In this document: in pieces, positions 1 to 9,462 of the stretch
Position numbering within the stretch: the stretch's first letter is position 1
How the letters are laid out: each line of letters opens with the position of its first letter
Assembly: GCA_937922435.1 (NCBI GenBank)
Contig: CAKZVT010000031.1
Coordinates: 1 to 64,000, forward strand
Direction: 5' to 3'
Source of the DNA: an uncultured Prevotella sp.
GTDB lineage: Bacteria > Bacteroidota > Bacteroidia > Bacteroidales > Bacteroidaceae
DNA: 64,000 bases
Notes under the pieces: generated by a model
Told to the model about the DNA's origin: nothing
Seen by the model: the letters and a program-made list of their open reading frames with translations, nothing else
Databases searched by the model: none
Made by a program: the position numbers and the translations under genes

Positions 1-39
1 ACGTTCTTTCAGAACGTGCGGACATAATGAATTATGTCC
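1..39. repeat. Two consecutive short palindromes at the window edge
   Basis: Two perfect hairpins sit side by side: ACGTTC/GAACGT with a 5-nt loop (1-17) and GGACATAAT/ATTATGTCC with a 2-nt loop (20-39). They lie downstream of the helicase gene, which ends at 77 on the minus strand, so they could act in termination, but there is no clear T-run. The element may continue left of the window. Confidence 0.6.
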
Positions 40-76
40 CTACAAAGGATGTTTTTTATACCGAACTCACGTTAGG

Positions 77-3000
77 TTATTCTATTTTTGATATTCTGTT
101 CTCCATCACGTACCATACGAAACCTTTTACATCGGTGTGTCCCATGCGGCGTAGCAGGTCGGCGTATTCGGCCACTTGCGCCGCGTGAGCCTTCTGTGGT
201 TTGCCGAACTTGAAGTCTATGACTATGGTCTGCGTGCCGTCCGTGATTACGCGGTCAGGCCGCCGCTCTATGGTTTTGCTTGTATTCTTGTCATATTCAA
301 GTATGGAGCATTCGTTGAATACGCGCCAACGTGGTGAAAACCAGTCTTTTACATGGTTGTCGTTAAAGCGTTCCGCGAGGAAGCTGCGCAGCTTTTCTGC
401 GGTCAGACTCTCGTCGTAGATGATGCCGTCAAACTCCATCTGCTTCAGTTGAGGCTCGATGTCGTCTATTGTCCGTAAGGAGGAGAACAGCTTGTGCATC
501 ACGTTGCCTGCCTCGATGTACCGGCTGCGGCGGCTCTGTCCTTCAGAGATGAAATCCTTGCTCTTGTTGCTCTGCTTGAACTGTGCTGTGAAATGAGGCA
601 TAGACATTGTGGCTTCGTGCCGCTGTGCGGGCATCAGGAAAACGTTTTGCGTAGGCTTCCTGTCAGCGTTTTCGCTTTCCACCTTATAATATTGCAGCTG
701 CCCGTATTCGAATATTGTCGGCACGTCGTCGCCTTCGTCTCCGTTGAGGCTTGCCCCGTCGAGCGTTTTTGCTACAACCGGCAGGCATTTCCCCAGCAGC
801 TCTGAGCGGCTGGCTTGTCCTCCTTTTTTCTTGTCCTTGCGCCCTGTCACGAACAGGCTGCGTCCTGCACGGGTGAAGGCCACGTACAGCAGGTTCTGGT
901 TGTCTACGGTGTTTTGTATGTGCTCGTTGCGGTAGTTGTCGGCGTATATTGTTTCGAGCAGCTTTTTTGAATAGTCAACAGGTATGATGGGCAGGTCGCT
1001 GAACGGCTGCGTCCCGGGTTTGCACCATAGAGTTGTGTCGCGGTTCTCCAATGCCCAGTCGCAGAACGGGATTATCACGTGTGCGAACTCCAAGCCTTTG
1101 CTCTTGTGTATGCTGATTAGGCGCACCCCGGATATGCTGTCGCTTTGTATGGTAGAGCTGCAAATGTCGCTGTTCCAGGCTTCGATGAATTTGTCAATGT
1201 TGCCGGGATTGTTTGCTGTAAAGTCGGCGACTTTGTCGTAAAACGCGCAAAGGTAAGCGCCTTGTTCATTGAGCCGTTCGATGTTGAATATGGAGCATAT
1301 CTTGTCGATGGTCTCCAGAAGTGGCATCCTTTTTAGGCTCTCTTTGTTGTTGATGAAATCATCTGGCAGCAGCTCCTCTATGAATAGGTCTTGCTTGTCG
1401 TGTGATGGTGTCAGCAGGTCTCCGTTTCCTTTCGGTGAGGCCAGCACGGTTTTTTGATAGTTTACAGCGAGGCAAGCCTTTGACAATATGTCTTCAGGGT
1501 GGATTAGCAGCTTGAGGGCATGTATGATGATGTTGACGGCAGGCGAGGCGTCGAGCCTGAACGCCTCGTCGCTTACTAGGTCAAGTCCAGGCAAGGCGTC
1601 GCTAAGATAGTCGGCAATAAGCTGTATATGGCGGTTCTTGCGTAGTATGATTGCTATGTCTGAAGGTTGTACGCCGTGCTTGAGCAGCTCGTTTACGGCT
1701 TGAGCTGTCTGTTCCAGAGTCTCTTGTTCGTAGTCTTCACCTGGCAGCATTGTGATTTTGACGTAGCCTCCGTCGCTGCCGTGGGGCGTTTGGCTTACGT
1801 CGGAGTATGCAGAAAGTATCTCTTGGGCATGCTCTTCGCCGCCGATGTCGGTCTCTTGGCCGTATTCCGTTTCAGCGGCGGCTTTGAAGAAGCTGTTGTT
1901 GAAGTCAACGATGTTGCGCTCCGAGCGGTAGTTTGTGTGCAAGTTCCTGACCTCTAGACTGCTTTCAGGGTGGCTGAATTGTGAATGTATGTTGTTAAGC
2001 AGCCTCCAGTCGCCGCCGCGCCAGCGGTAGATACTTTGCTTCACGTCGCCCACTATGAGGTTGCTTGTCAAGTTTTTGCCGTCCTGACTGTGGCTCATAC
2101 ATTCTTTCAGGAGCACCTTGAAGTTGTCCCATTGCACGGAACTGGTGTCCTGGAACTCGTCAATCATTATATGTTCGAGACGGCATCCTACCTTTTCAAA
2201 TATGAAAGGCGAGTCGCTGTCTTTTATCAATGTGTGCAGCAGATGCTGCGTATCGCTTAAAAGGAAGCGGTTGGCTTCGCCGTTCAGTTCCCTGACTTTG
2301 GCCTCTATGCTGCCCAGCAGGCGCAGCTTGTCGAGGTGTTTCAGCGTGCAGTCCGCGGTGGCATACAGTTTCCATTGCTTTTGTCTGTCTGTTTCGGCCT
2401 TGCGTAATAAGGGCATCAGTCGGCTTTCGGCCAATGAGATTATTACGTTGCGGTCGGGACTTGTCTTTGAAGTCCAGTTCTCCGCTCCGGCAAGGCATTT
2501 CTCCAGGATTTGTTTTTTACAGTTTGTGTCGCTGAAGTCGTCGCCCTTCAGCTTGTTGAAATAGCTGCATATACCCTTGGCCTTGCCTGCGTATGAAGTA
2601 GGTTCCAGCCCGGCTTCGGCTGTTATTTTCTCAAAATCCAGCGCGTATCCGGCCATGCGCTTTTTCGCGTCTGTGCGTATTGCTCTAAGGCGTTTGGTGT
2701 AATTGTCGAATAAATTTTGGTCTGCAATGGCCTTGCCGAGGTCGTCGCTTACAGCCTTGTAGAAGTCGCGGAATATTGTCTTGCCGAAGCTTTTTATCTG
2801 TCCTATTACGTTCCAGCCCTTGTTCTCGCTTATGTTTGAGAATATGTAACTTATGAGCCATTGCAGGATTTTGCTTGTCGATGTAAGTGATTCGATGAGC
2901 AGGTCGACGGCCTGTTCCTCCACTTGTGCGTCGTTCAGACCGATTTTCAGGTTGGGTGTGAGGTCGAGTTCACGGGCAAGGTTGCGCATTACGGACTGGA

Positions 3001-3337
3001 AAAAGGAGTCGATGGTCTCGACGCGGAAATAATGATAGTTGTGTACTAACAGCGCGAGAGCCTGTCCGGCACGCTTGCTGGCCTGCTGCTCGGTGATGTC
3101 AAGGCTGCCGCATACGGTTTTCATGTATGTTGCGGAATCGGGCAACATCTTCCAAATGCCGTACAGTTGGCTTAGTATGCGCATTTTCATTTCCTCCGTG
3201 GCCTTGTTGGTGAAGGTCACGGCAAGTATGTTCTTGAAGCAAAGCGGGTTGTCAATCAGCAGCTTGATGTACTCTACCGCCAGCGTAAAAGTCTTTCCGC
3301 TGCCTGCGCTTGCCTTGTATATGGTCAATGGTTTCAT
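77..3337 (-). CDS. AddA/RecB-like UvrD-family helicase with C-terminal nuclease domain
   Basis: A 1086-residue superfamily 1A helicase expected to process DNA double-strand ends for recombination. Walker A (ASAGSGKT) is at residues 9-16, DEFQDTS (motif II) near 395, GDVKQSIYRWRGG (motif III) near 430, NYRSERN near 470, HKSKGLEF (motif V) near 745 and YVAFTRA (motif VI) near 817. The C-terminus carries a PD-(D/E)XK nuclease signature: RPDRVI near 1027, IDFKFGK near 1042 and QVAEY near 1053. This helicase-plus-nuclease layout is that of AddA and RecB. The partner AddB is not in the window and may lie beyond position 1. It is 69 bp downstream of the DUF5686 gene on the same strand, so co-transcription is possible. 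Start is an ATG directly followed by the P-loop region, as is usual in the family. Confidence 0.9.
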   Translation of the reverse strand: MKPLTIYKASAGSGKTFTLAVEYIKLLIDNPLCFKNILAVTFTNKATEEMKMRILSQLYGIWKMLPDSATYMKTVCGSLDITEQQASKRAGQALALLVHNYHYFRVETIDSFFQSVMRNLARELDLTPNLKIGLNDAQVEEQAVDLLIESLTSTSKILQWLISYIFSNISENKGWNVIGQIKSFGKTIFRDFYKAVSDDLGKAIADQNLFDNYTKRLRAIRTDAKKRMAGYALDFEKITAEAGLEPTSYAGKAKGICSYFNKLKGDDFSDTNCKKQILEKCLAGAENWTSKTSPDRNVIISLAESRLMPLLRKAETDRQKQWKLYATADCTLKHLDKLRLLGSIEAKVRELNGEANRFLLSDTQHLLHTLIKDSDSPFIFEKVGCRLEHIMIDEFQDTSSVQWDNFKVLLKECMSHSQDGKNLTSNLIVGDVKQSIYRWRGGDWRLLNNIHSQFSHPESSLEVRNLHTNYRSERNIVDFNNSFFKAAAETEYGQETDIGGEEHAQEILSAYSDVSQTPHGSDGGYVKITMLPGEDYEQETLEQTAQAVNELLKHGVQPSDIAIILRKNRHIQLIADYLSDALPGLDLVSDEAFRLDASPAVNIIIHALKLLIHPEDILSKACLAVNYQKTVLASPKGNGDLLTPSHDKQDLFIEELLPDDFINNKESLKRMPLLETIDKICSIFNIERLNEQGAYLCAFYDKVADFTANNPGNIDKFIEAWNSDICSSTIQSDSISGVRLISIHKSKGLEFAHVIIPFCDWALENRDTTLWCKPGTQPFSDLPIIPVDYSKKLLETIYADNYRNEHIQNTVDNQNLLYVAFTRAGRSLFVTGRKDKKKGGQASRSELLGKCLPVVAKTLDGASLNGDEGDDVPTIFEYGQLQYYKVESENADRKPTQNVFLMPAQRHEATMSMPHFTAQFKQSNKSKDFISEGQSRRSRYIEAGNVMHKLFSSLRTIDDIEPQLKQMEFDGIIYDESLTAEKLRSFLAERFNDNHVKDWFSPRWRVFNECSILEYDKNTSKTIERRPDRVITDGTQTIVIDFKFGKPQKAHAAQVAEYADLLRRMGHTDVKGFVWYVMENRISKIE

Positions 3338-3361
3338 CAGATTTGGCTTTACTTCCTTATA

Positions 3362-3402
3362 TTAATTCTTAACTCTTCACTCTTAATTCTTAATTCTTAA
3401 CT
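3362..3402. repeat. Short tandem-word spacer (TTAATTC/TTAACTC)
   Basis: The 69-bp spacer between the DUF5686 stop and the helicase start is largely built of the heptad words TTAATTC and TTAACTC repeated about six times. The same words form the two arms of the inverted repeat at 45473-45564. Here only one arm is present. Confidence 0.7.
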
Positions 3403-3406
3403 TCCG

Positions 3407-5437
3407 TCACCAGTCCCTGAACAGTTCGAAGCCGAAGCGGCAGCCTATGCCTTCAAAGCTTCTGTTGCTTGTCGCCATGAATACGCCCATCGAAAAGAAG
3501 CGGTTTGTAAAGCCGTATCCGTATTCGATGTACGGTGTAAGGTGCTCCACGAACAGAACGTTGACGTATATGCGTTCCATTTCAATCATCCTGCCTACGT
3601 AAGGAATGCGTGACAGAATCATCAGCGGCGATTCGTATGTGGCGTTGGCCCGTGCGTAATATTCGGACACGTTGTACCAGTTGCTGTTCAGTAGGTGGAA
3701 CTCTCCGCTCCAGTTGTCGTTCCATCCTCCTGGTATGCTCTCGTCCCTGAAGTTGGTGTAGTCGAGGAAGTAGGAGTTATGGCTCTTCGATGTGTAGAAG
3801 CCTCCGCCAAGTCTTAATGACAGGCTTCTTAGGGAGTAAAACGGTTTCAACCACGACACGTCGAACTCGAAACGTTCGTATTCCATGTCGGCCTTGCCCG
3901 CGCGCATGCCGCGTTCGTAGTCGGTCGTGATGATTGGCCCGTCCCATCCCGACGGACGGAACTGCACTTGCAGCGAGGGTGCCAGCGAGTAGTATGACAC
4001 GGGGCGGCCTGCCACCTCGAAGCCGGTCTTGTCTACGGCGGAGCGGCGGTGGAAGACGAGGCCCGGCTTCATGCTCCATTTATCGGAAAAGTCGTAGTTC
4101 ATGGCGAATTTTACGTAGAAGTCCTTGAAGTAGTCAAGGTTCATCCTGTCCCAGTCAATCGAGTCGAGCGATTCGTGTTTTACTTGGTTTACTATGCTTG
4201 AGTTGGTAATCCTGTTGCCGTTTCCTATTTCGATGCCAATGTATCCGTTCCTTTTCTTGTTGAAGTTGAACTTCAACGGGACGTTGAAATACAGTTGTTT
4301 TTGCTTGAACGAGTAGCCTGCGTTGAATGCTACGGACAAGTCGCTGTTAAGCGAGAATTTGTAGCTGCCGTTCACCTTGAACTTGTATGTCAGCCCACGG
4401 CGGCCGCTGTAGCTCAGGTACAGCGGGTTGAGTATGGGCGAAATCCTGAACGCCCCTTGCCTGTTTGCGCCGAAGTTGCCCTTCGTCCTGTTTACGACAT
4501 AGTCGCCAAAAGAATTCCATAATACCTTTTTCCACATGTTGTCCGCTTTCTTCTGTTTTACGGAGTCCGTCTTGCTCCTTGCCGAGTCATGTGTGGCGTA
4601 CAGTTTCCTGATTTCCGCAGGAAGGGGGGCGGGCCTTATGCCGGCCATCAGCCGGCTGTCGTGTGAGTTCTTTATGGTGTCGGGCAGGTAGACAGGGTTG
4701 TCGTAGACGGAGTGGAACGAGGCTTTGATTTTATTGCCTACGAAGTGGAACGACGCGTCAATGTCGCATGTCTTCGGCAGCAGCGAGCGCAAGCCTTTCT
4801 TTCCCATTTCAGTGGAGATGTGGAACTTCACCATGTCATATTCGCCGCTGAAGTTGATTTTGATTATGCGTCCCGTGCTTCTGTCAACTATGGCCGAGCC
4901 GCTTACGAGCTGCGTGTTGTACCGTTTTGGGCGGAACACTATCTCTGCCCTGTTGCCCGTAAGATTGGTTATGGCATACTTGTACAGCCTTGTGTTGTGA
5001 CGGTTGAACGGCGAGAGCAGCTGTCCGTCGATGATTGTTACACCGTAAATGTCGGGCAGCAGGTATTTGTTGAGGGTCGTCATGGCGCTTCTGTGCCGTG
5101 GGATTGTTCCCGTGTTCAGTTGTAGGATGGCTTCCTTGACGGTGTTGTCTTTTATGAAAACCGTGCTGTATGATTCGCCTGCGAATTCGCGCAGGCCGCG
5201 CGCTATGGCATACATCGACGGCACGGCCATCAGTGTGAAGTTGCGTTTTTCCGTGTTGAAGTAATACCTTATATATATATTGCTGTGTATTCCGTCTAGG
5301 CTTACGGGCATGCCTTGCCTGTAGGCCAGCACCCGTTGCAGCGTCAACGAGTCGGTGGCGGCCTTGGCGTCTGCCGTGACGGTATGGACGGCCAGCAGCA
5401 GGACGCACAGCACGGCAATGCTTCCGCGGAATTTCAT
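3407..5437 (-). CDS. DUF5686 family outer-membrane protein
   Basis: A 676-residue exported protein. The start at 5437 gives a clean signal peptide (MKFRGSIAVLCVLLLAVHT..), whereas a longer reading frame to 5476 would run through the promoter box at 5441-5449. Residues 30-300 are a soluble region; the C-terminal half has alternating hydrophobic and aromatic strands typical of a beta-barrel and ends in a phenylalanine/tryptophan-rich strand (FELFRDW). The segment with ATYESPL, ERIYV, EHLTPY and EYGYGF near residues 590-650 matches what I know of the Bacteroidetes DUF5686 family, whose function is not established. It lacks the N-terminal carboxypeptidase-like domain present in many members. Outer-membrane location is inferred. 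Confidence 0.75.
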   Translation of the reverse strand: MKFRGSIAVLCVLLLAVHTVTADAKAATDSLTLQRVLAYRQGMPVSLDGIHSNIYIRYYFNTEKRNFTLMAVPSMYAIARGLREFAGESYSTVFIKDNTVKEAILQLNTGTIPRHRSAMTTLNKYLLPDIYGVTIIDGQLLSPFNRHNTRLYKYAITNLTGNRAEIVFRPKRYNTQLVSGSAIVDRSTGRIIKINFSGEYDMVKFHISTEMGKKGLRSLLPKTCDIDASFHFVGNKIKASFHSVYDNPVYLPDTIKNSHDSRLMAGIRPAPLPAEIRKLYATHDSARSKTDSVKQKKADNMWKKVLWNSFGDYVVNRTKGNFGANRQGAFRISPILNPLYLSYSGRRGLTYKFKVNGSYKFSLNSDLSVAFNAGYSFKQKQLYFNVPLKFNFNKKRNGYIGIEIGNGNRITNSSIVNQVKHESLDSIDWDRMNLDYFKDFYVKFAMNYDFSDKWSMKPGLVFHRRSAVDKTGFEVAGRPVSYYSLAPSLQVQFRPSGWDGPIITTDYERGMRAGKADMEYERFEFDVSWLKPFYSLRSLSLRLGGGFYTSKSHNSYFLDYTNFRDESIPGGWNDNWSGEFHLLNSNWYNVSEYYARANATYESPLMILSRIPYVGRMIEMERIYVNVLFVEHLTPYIEYGYGFTNRFFSMGVFMATSNRSFEGIGCRFGFELFRDW

Positions 5438-5440
5438 AAT

Positions 5441-5449
5441 GCAAATATA
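5441..5449 (-). promoter_or_regulatory. -7 box TATATTTGC for the DUF5686 gene
   Basis: Read on the minus strand, TATATTTGC matches the Bacteroidetes sigma-ABfr consensus TAnnTTTG and ends 3 nt before the ATG at 5437, which implies a very short or absent leader. No convincing -33 box at the usual spacing. Confidence 0.6.
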
Positions 5450-5580
5450 CGAGTAATTTTCCAATTCGGGCGTCAAGGAGTGATTATTTTGGGCGGAAGT
5501 GTGTAATATAAGTTAACAGCCGGCAGGCGGTGGCATACAGCAGGCTGTGTCAGCGTTTGGCGCTGAAAAGCGTGCAAAAC

Positions 5581-5599
5581 GTCAAGATGAAAATGTCTG
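5581..5599 (+). repeat. 19-nt word shared with 56954-56972
   Basis: GTCAAGATGAAAATGTCTG occurs here and, with one mismatch, at 56954-56972. Both copies lie about 80 to 120 bp to the left of a 22-bp-period array (5721 and 57050), in a divergent intergenic gap. Function unknown. Confidence 0.6.
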
Positions 5600-5720
5600 C
5601 GAAAATATCAAAACTACGTTCACTGTCACCGCTTTTATGCTTTATGGCGGGGGTGGAGAGCGTGGTTTGTCGTCCTGATTAATCCCTTTGGGGTATAATA
5701 TGGTATCTTCTTTGTGCCAG

Positions 5721-5808
5721 GAAGGCCGTTGAAGTGGTAGGCAAAGACCGCCTTTTGCGGCCTTGAAGACGGCCTTTTGCGGCCTGAAAGGCCGTCTCTT
5801 GTACAGCG
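5721..5808. repeat. 22-bp-period array A
   Basis: Four units start at 5721, 5743, 5765 and 5787, exactly 22 bp apart; the three clearest begin AAAGACCGCCTTTTGC, GAAGACGGCCTTTTGC and AAAGGCCGTCTCTTG. It sits in the 730-bp gap between the divergent DUF5686 and acyl-CoA ligase genes. Apart from this array, the shared word at 5581 and the promoter at 6113, I see no gene or RNA in that gap; the open frames there are short and overlap the repeats. Confidence 0.8.
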
Positions 5809-6112
5809 TTCCGCGTCAGGTTGTTGCACATCTTGCGGCGTACAGTCTGCAACGTACTGATTTACAGGCGTTTGCGCTTGCACGCTTTTCCTTGCGTTTT
5901 TTACGCCGTCGTGTCTTGTTTTTCAAAATATCGCAGTATGGAGAGGCCATTGAAAATCATTGTGTCACAATATATTGTGGTATATGGGCAATGTGTCACA
6001 GCTGACTGCGGCAACTTCAAGTGTCGCCGGTTCGGGTTTTACTTAAGGTGGCAATAATCTTGCTGTCAAAAGAAATATTGTTTGACGAGGTATGTAAAAA
6101 CTGCACAAATAA

Positions 6113-6144
6113 TTTGCCTGTGTGCATAAAATGACCTATCTTTG
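6113..6144 (+). promoter_or_regulatory. Promoter for the acyl-CoA ligase gene
   Basis: TTTG (6113-6116), 20 nt, then TATCTTTG (6137-6144): a full Bacteroidetes -33/-7 pair, 23 nt upstream of the ATG at 6168. Confidence 0.75.
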
Positions 6145-6167
6145 CACAAATTTTTGAATTTTGTGCA

Positions 6168-7841
6168 ATGGAGCGAATACCAAGTTTCAACTCGTATATC
6201 GAGAAAAGCGTGATAGAAAACTGGGACTGTGACGCGCTTACCGACTACAAGGGCGTCACCCTGCAATATAAAGATGTGGCCCGTAAGATAGAGAAACTGC
6301 ACATCATGTTCGAGAACAGCGGTGTGCAGAAAGGCGACAAAATAGCCATTTGCGGCCGCAACAGCGCCAGTTGGGCGGTGGCTTTCCTGGCAACGCTGAC
6401 ATACGGCGCCGTAGCCGTGCCCGTACAGCATGAGTTTACGCCCGACCAAATTTACAATGTGGTAAACCACAGCGAGGCCAAGCTGCTGTTTGTCGGCGAC
6501 GTAGTGGCCAAGTCGGTGGATGCAACCAAGATGCCACATCTTGAGGGCGTAATCTACATACCCGACTATTCGTTGCTCGTATCAAGGACAGACAAGCTGA
6601 CATACGCACGCGAACACCTTAACGAACTGTTCGGAAAGAAATATCCAAAGGCGTTCCGCGCCAACCATGTGGCATACCACAGGGAGGCTGACCCAGACGA
6701 GCTTGCGCTCATCAACTATACAAGCGGCACTACGGGCTTTTCAAAAGGCGTCATGCTCCCGTACCGGGCGTTGTGGGGAAACCTTGACTTCACCTTGAAG
6801 ATGCTTGGCACGCACATACCCAAGCGCTCCAATACGGTAAGCATACTACCCATGGCCCACATGTACGGCATGTCGTTCGAATTCCTGTTTGAATTCTGCC
6901 ATGGTTGCCACATATTCTTCCTGACGCGCGTGCCCAGCCCGGCCATCATAGCACAGGCGTTCACCGACATCAAGCCGGCCATCATAATAGCCGTGCCGTT
7001 GGTCGTAGAGAAAATCATCAGGAAAAAGGTGTTCCCGAAAATCCAGACACACAAGATGCGCCTGCTGATGAACATGCCGGTAATCAGCAAGAAGGTGAAG
7101 CAGAAAATATGCGAAGAGGTAATGGAGGCTTTCGGCGGCAACCTGTATGAAGTGGTAGTGGGCGGAGCGCCGTTCAACCAGGAGGTGGAGGCGTTCCTGA
7201 AGAGCATCGACTTCCCCGTGACGGTAGGCTATGGCGCTACGGAATGTGCGCCAATAATAACTTACACCGATTACACGGAGTTCATGCCTACGTCGTGCGG
7301 CAAGGCTGTTGTACACATGGAAGTGAAAATTGACAGCCGTGACCCGGAGAACATACCGGGCGAGCTGCTTGCGCGCGGAACCAACGTAATGCTGGGGTAT
7401 TACAAGAACGAGGAAGCCACGCGGCAGGCCCTTGACGGAGACGGGTGGTATCACAGCGGAGACCTGGCACTGATGGACAGCGACGGCTACGTATATATCA
7501 AGGGACGCATCAAGAACATGCTGCTCGGCGCTAACGGGCAGAACGTTTATCCCGAAGAGATTGAGGACAAGCTAAACAGCATGACCCTTGTCGTGGAAAG
7601 CCTGATAGTGCAGAAGGGCGACAAGCTTGTAGCTTTGATATACCCCGACTATGAAGAGGCCAAGAACCTTGGCTTCTCGAAGGAAGACGTGCAGCATGTA
7701 ATGGAGCAGAACCTCATAGAACTGAACATGCTGATACCGTCGTACAGCAAGATAACGGCTTTCAAGCTGATGGACGAGGAGTTTGAGAAGACGCCCAAGA
7801 AGAGCATCAAGCGTTATCTGTACAAGGATGTAGAACTGTAG
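6168..7841 (+). CDS. AMP-binding long-chain acyl-CoA/acyl-ACP synthetase
   Basis: A 557-residue adenylate-forming enzyme that should activate a fatty acid with ATP and transfer it to CoA (or ACP). The P-loop YTSGTTGFSKG is at about residues 184-194, the A5 motif YGATE near 354, WYHSGD near 427 and the hinge region KGRIKNMLLGANGQNVYPEEIE near 445-465; the C-terminal catalytic lysine is probably within KTPKKSIKR near 545. The length fits FadD-like synthetases. Its own promoter and a strong terminator make it a single-gene unit. The chain-length preference and the acceptor cannot be told from sequence. Confidence 0.88.
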   Translation: MERIPSFNSYIEKSVIENWDCDALTDYKGVTLQYKDVARKIEKLHIMFENSGVQKGDKIAICGRNSASWAVAFLATLTYGAVAVPVQHEFTPDQIYNVVNHSEAKLLFVGDVVAKSVDATKMPHLEGVIYIPDYSLLVSRTDKLTYAREHLNELFGKKYPKAFRANHVAYHREADPDELALINYTSGTTGFSKGVMLPYRALWGNLDFTLKMLGTHIPKRSNTVSILPMAHMYGMSFEFLFEFCHGCHIFFLTRVPSPAIIAQAFTDIKPAIIIAVPLVVEKIIRKKVFPKIQTHKMRLLMNMPVISKKVKQKICEEVMEAFGGNLYEVVVGGAPFNQEVEAFLKSIDFPVTVGYGATECAPIITYTDYTEFMPTSCGKAVVHMEVKIDSRDPENIPGELLARGTNVMLGYYKNEEATRQALDGDGWYHSGDLALMDSDGYVYIKGRIKNMLLGANGQNVYPEEIEDKLNSMTLVVESLIVQKGDKLVALIYPDYEEAKNLGFSKEDVQHVMEQNLIELNMLIPSYSKITAFKLMDEEFEKTPKKSIKRYLYKDVEL

Positions 7842-7858
7842 TACGCTGTTGCTATATT

Positions 7859-7895
7859 GCAGAAGGGTCTGGCCATGACGGCCAGACCCTTCTGC
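7859..7895 (+). terminator. Terminator after the acyl-CoA ligase gene
   Basis: Perfect 16-bp stem (7859-7874 with 7880-7895) around a 5-nt loop, 17 nt past the stop codon. There is no T-run after it, so it may work by stem stability or protect the mRNA 3' end. Confidence 0.75.
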
Positions 7896-7990
7896 GTGTT
7901 GGCGTCGCCGCTGGAGCTGTGCGTGGGCGGCCTCATCGTATTTGTTAGATTAAATTCTCGTTAAACATTAAAATTTTTCGTGCGCCAGGC

Positions 7991-8021
7991 TTTCGGGTAT
8001 TAATATTATTTCGTAATTTTG
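7991..8021 (+). promoter_or_regulatory. Promoter for nhaD-pfkA
   Basis: TTTC (7991-7994), 19 nt, TAATTTTG (8014-8021); the nhaD ATG is at 8043. Confidence 0.65.
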
Positions 8022-8042
8022 TAGCTGAATTATGAAAATACC

Positions 8043-9440
8043 ATGTCACTTGTAATTGTTTCCATCTTGCTGATAGGCTACGTACTTATCGCCACGGGAT
8101 ACGCTACCAGGGTAAACCGGGCGGCGATAGCAATGTTCGTGGGTACGGCGGGATGGGTGCTTTACATCTGCTACGGCACTGATTTTGTGATGGGGCAACA
8201 CGCCGGAGAATATGCAGACTTCCTTGCCGGGGCTGCGCCGACCAGCTCGAACGTAAAGCAGTACATAGCCGAAGACGTCTTTATAAAATATGTTGGCAAG
8301 GGAGCGGAAATCGTGCTTTTCCTGCTTGCCACCATGACAATTGTCGAAATACTGAACAATAACGGGTGTTTCGACTTCTTGCAGGAGCTTCTTAAAACCC
8401 GTAACAGCAAGAAACTGTTGTGGATAATGTCAGTAATGACATTCGCAATATCGGCAAATCTCGACAACCTTAGTACGACCACGATGATGCTGGTAATCAT
8501 GCACAAGCTGTTGCCTAACCGCCGCCAGCGCATGATTTACGGGTGTGCCATAGTGCTGGCTGCGAATTGTGGCGGTGCATTGACTGTGATAGGCGACCCT
8601 AACGGACTTGTGCTTTGGAGTACAGGAGCTGTCACTGCAACCAACTTTTCGGCGTCTCTCGCTATCCCATGCCTTGTTGCCTGGTGGCTGCCTACATATT
8701 GGCTCGGACGCAGATTGCCAGAGCATACGGAGCTGCAATTGTCCACAATGCCTTACCGCGGCGATGATACGAACCTGAACAAGTGGCAACGCGTGGTGAT
8801 GCTCATCCTCGGCATCGGCGGATTGTGGTTCATCCCAACGTTCCATAATATAACCAAGCTTAGCCCGTTCCTCGGTGCGTTGTGCGTATTGTCTTTCTTA
8901 TGGATAGTGAATGAAATTTTCAACCGCAAGCTGATGAACGTTGACCAGATGATACAGCGCCCGGTTCCGCGCGCATTGCAGTATGGTATCATCCAGCTGA
9001 TGCTTTTTGTCATGGGCATCATGCTTGCCATCGGTGCGGTGCGTGAGACGGGGGTAATATCCCATATCGCCGGATTCTGTGACGCCAATATACATAATGT
9101 GTGGATTATGGGCGTAATAACAGGGTGCGTAAGCAGTGTTTTGGATTCGTTTGCTTCTTGCATGAGCTTTATTTCAATATATCCTGTCATGGATGGGAGT
9201 GTGCTGGCGCAGGCCGCAGACGCGTCTTACATGTCGTCGTTCACGCAGAACGGGATATATTGGAAAATCATCGCTTTCTGTTCGGCTATGGGCGGAAATA
9301 TCCTGCCGTTGGGGTCAATCAGCGGCCTGGCCCTGATGAAAATGGAGCGCGTACATGTAGGTTGGTATTTCAAGAATGTAGGCTTTGTCGCCATGATAGG
9401 ATGGCTTCTTGGGCTTGTTGCGATGTGGATGTTGTGTTGA
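8043..9440 (+). CDS. nhaD: NhaD-family Na+/H+ antiporter
   Basis: A 465-residue polytopic inner-membrane protein of the ion transporter (ArsB/NhaD/DASS) superfamily, with roughly 11 to 13 hydrophobic segments. NhaD hallmarks are the charged intramembrane stretch [14 protein letters not shown] near residues 135-148 and [15 protein letters not shown] near 178-192, with a second re-entrant-like repeat ([10 protein letters not shown] near 365). It would expel Na+ (or Li+) in exchange for protons, giving pH and sodium homeostasis. The pfkA start follows 22 bp downstream on the same strand, so the two are probably co-transcribed. Confidence 0.88.
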   Translation: MSLVIVSILLIGYVLIATGYATRVNRAAIAMFVGTAGWVLYICYGTDFVMGQHAGEYADFLAGAAPTSSNVKQYIAEDVFIKYVGKGAEIVLFLLATMTIVEILNNNGCFDFLQELLKTRNSKKLLWIMSVMTFAISANLDNLSTTTMMLVIMHKLLPNRRQRMIYGCAIVLAANCGGALTVIGDPNGLVLWSTGAVTATNFSASLAIPCLVAWWLPTYWLGRRLPEHTELQLSTMPYRGDDTNLNKWQRVVMLILGIGGLWFIPTFHNITKLSPFLGALCVLSFLWIVNEIFNRKLMNVDQMIQRPVPRALQYGIIQLMLFVMGIMLAIGAVRETGVISHIAGFCDANIHNVWIMGVITGCVSSVLDSFASCMSFISIYPVMDGSVLAQAADASYMSSFTQNGIYWKIIAFCSAMGGNILPLGSISGLALMKMERVHVGWYFKNVGFVAMIGWLLGLVAMWMLC

Positions 9441-9462
9441 AAATTGTAAAAAACAAAATATT

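Noticed and set aside
5763..6057. Two short frames (about 80 codons) before the acyl-CoA ligase gene
   Set aside because: They overlap array A and each other in different frames and lack any gene-like feature.
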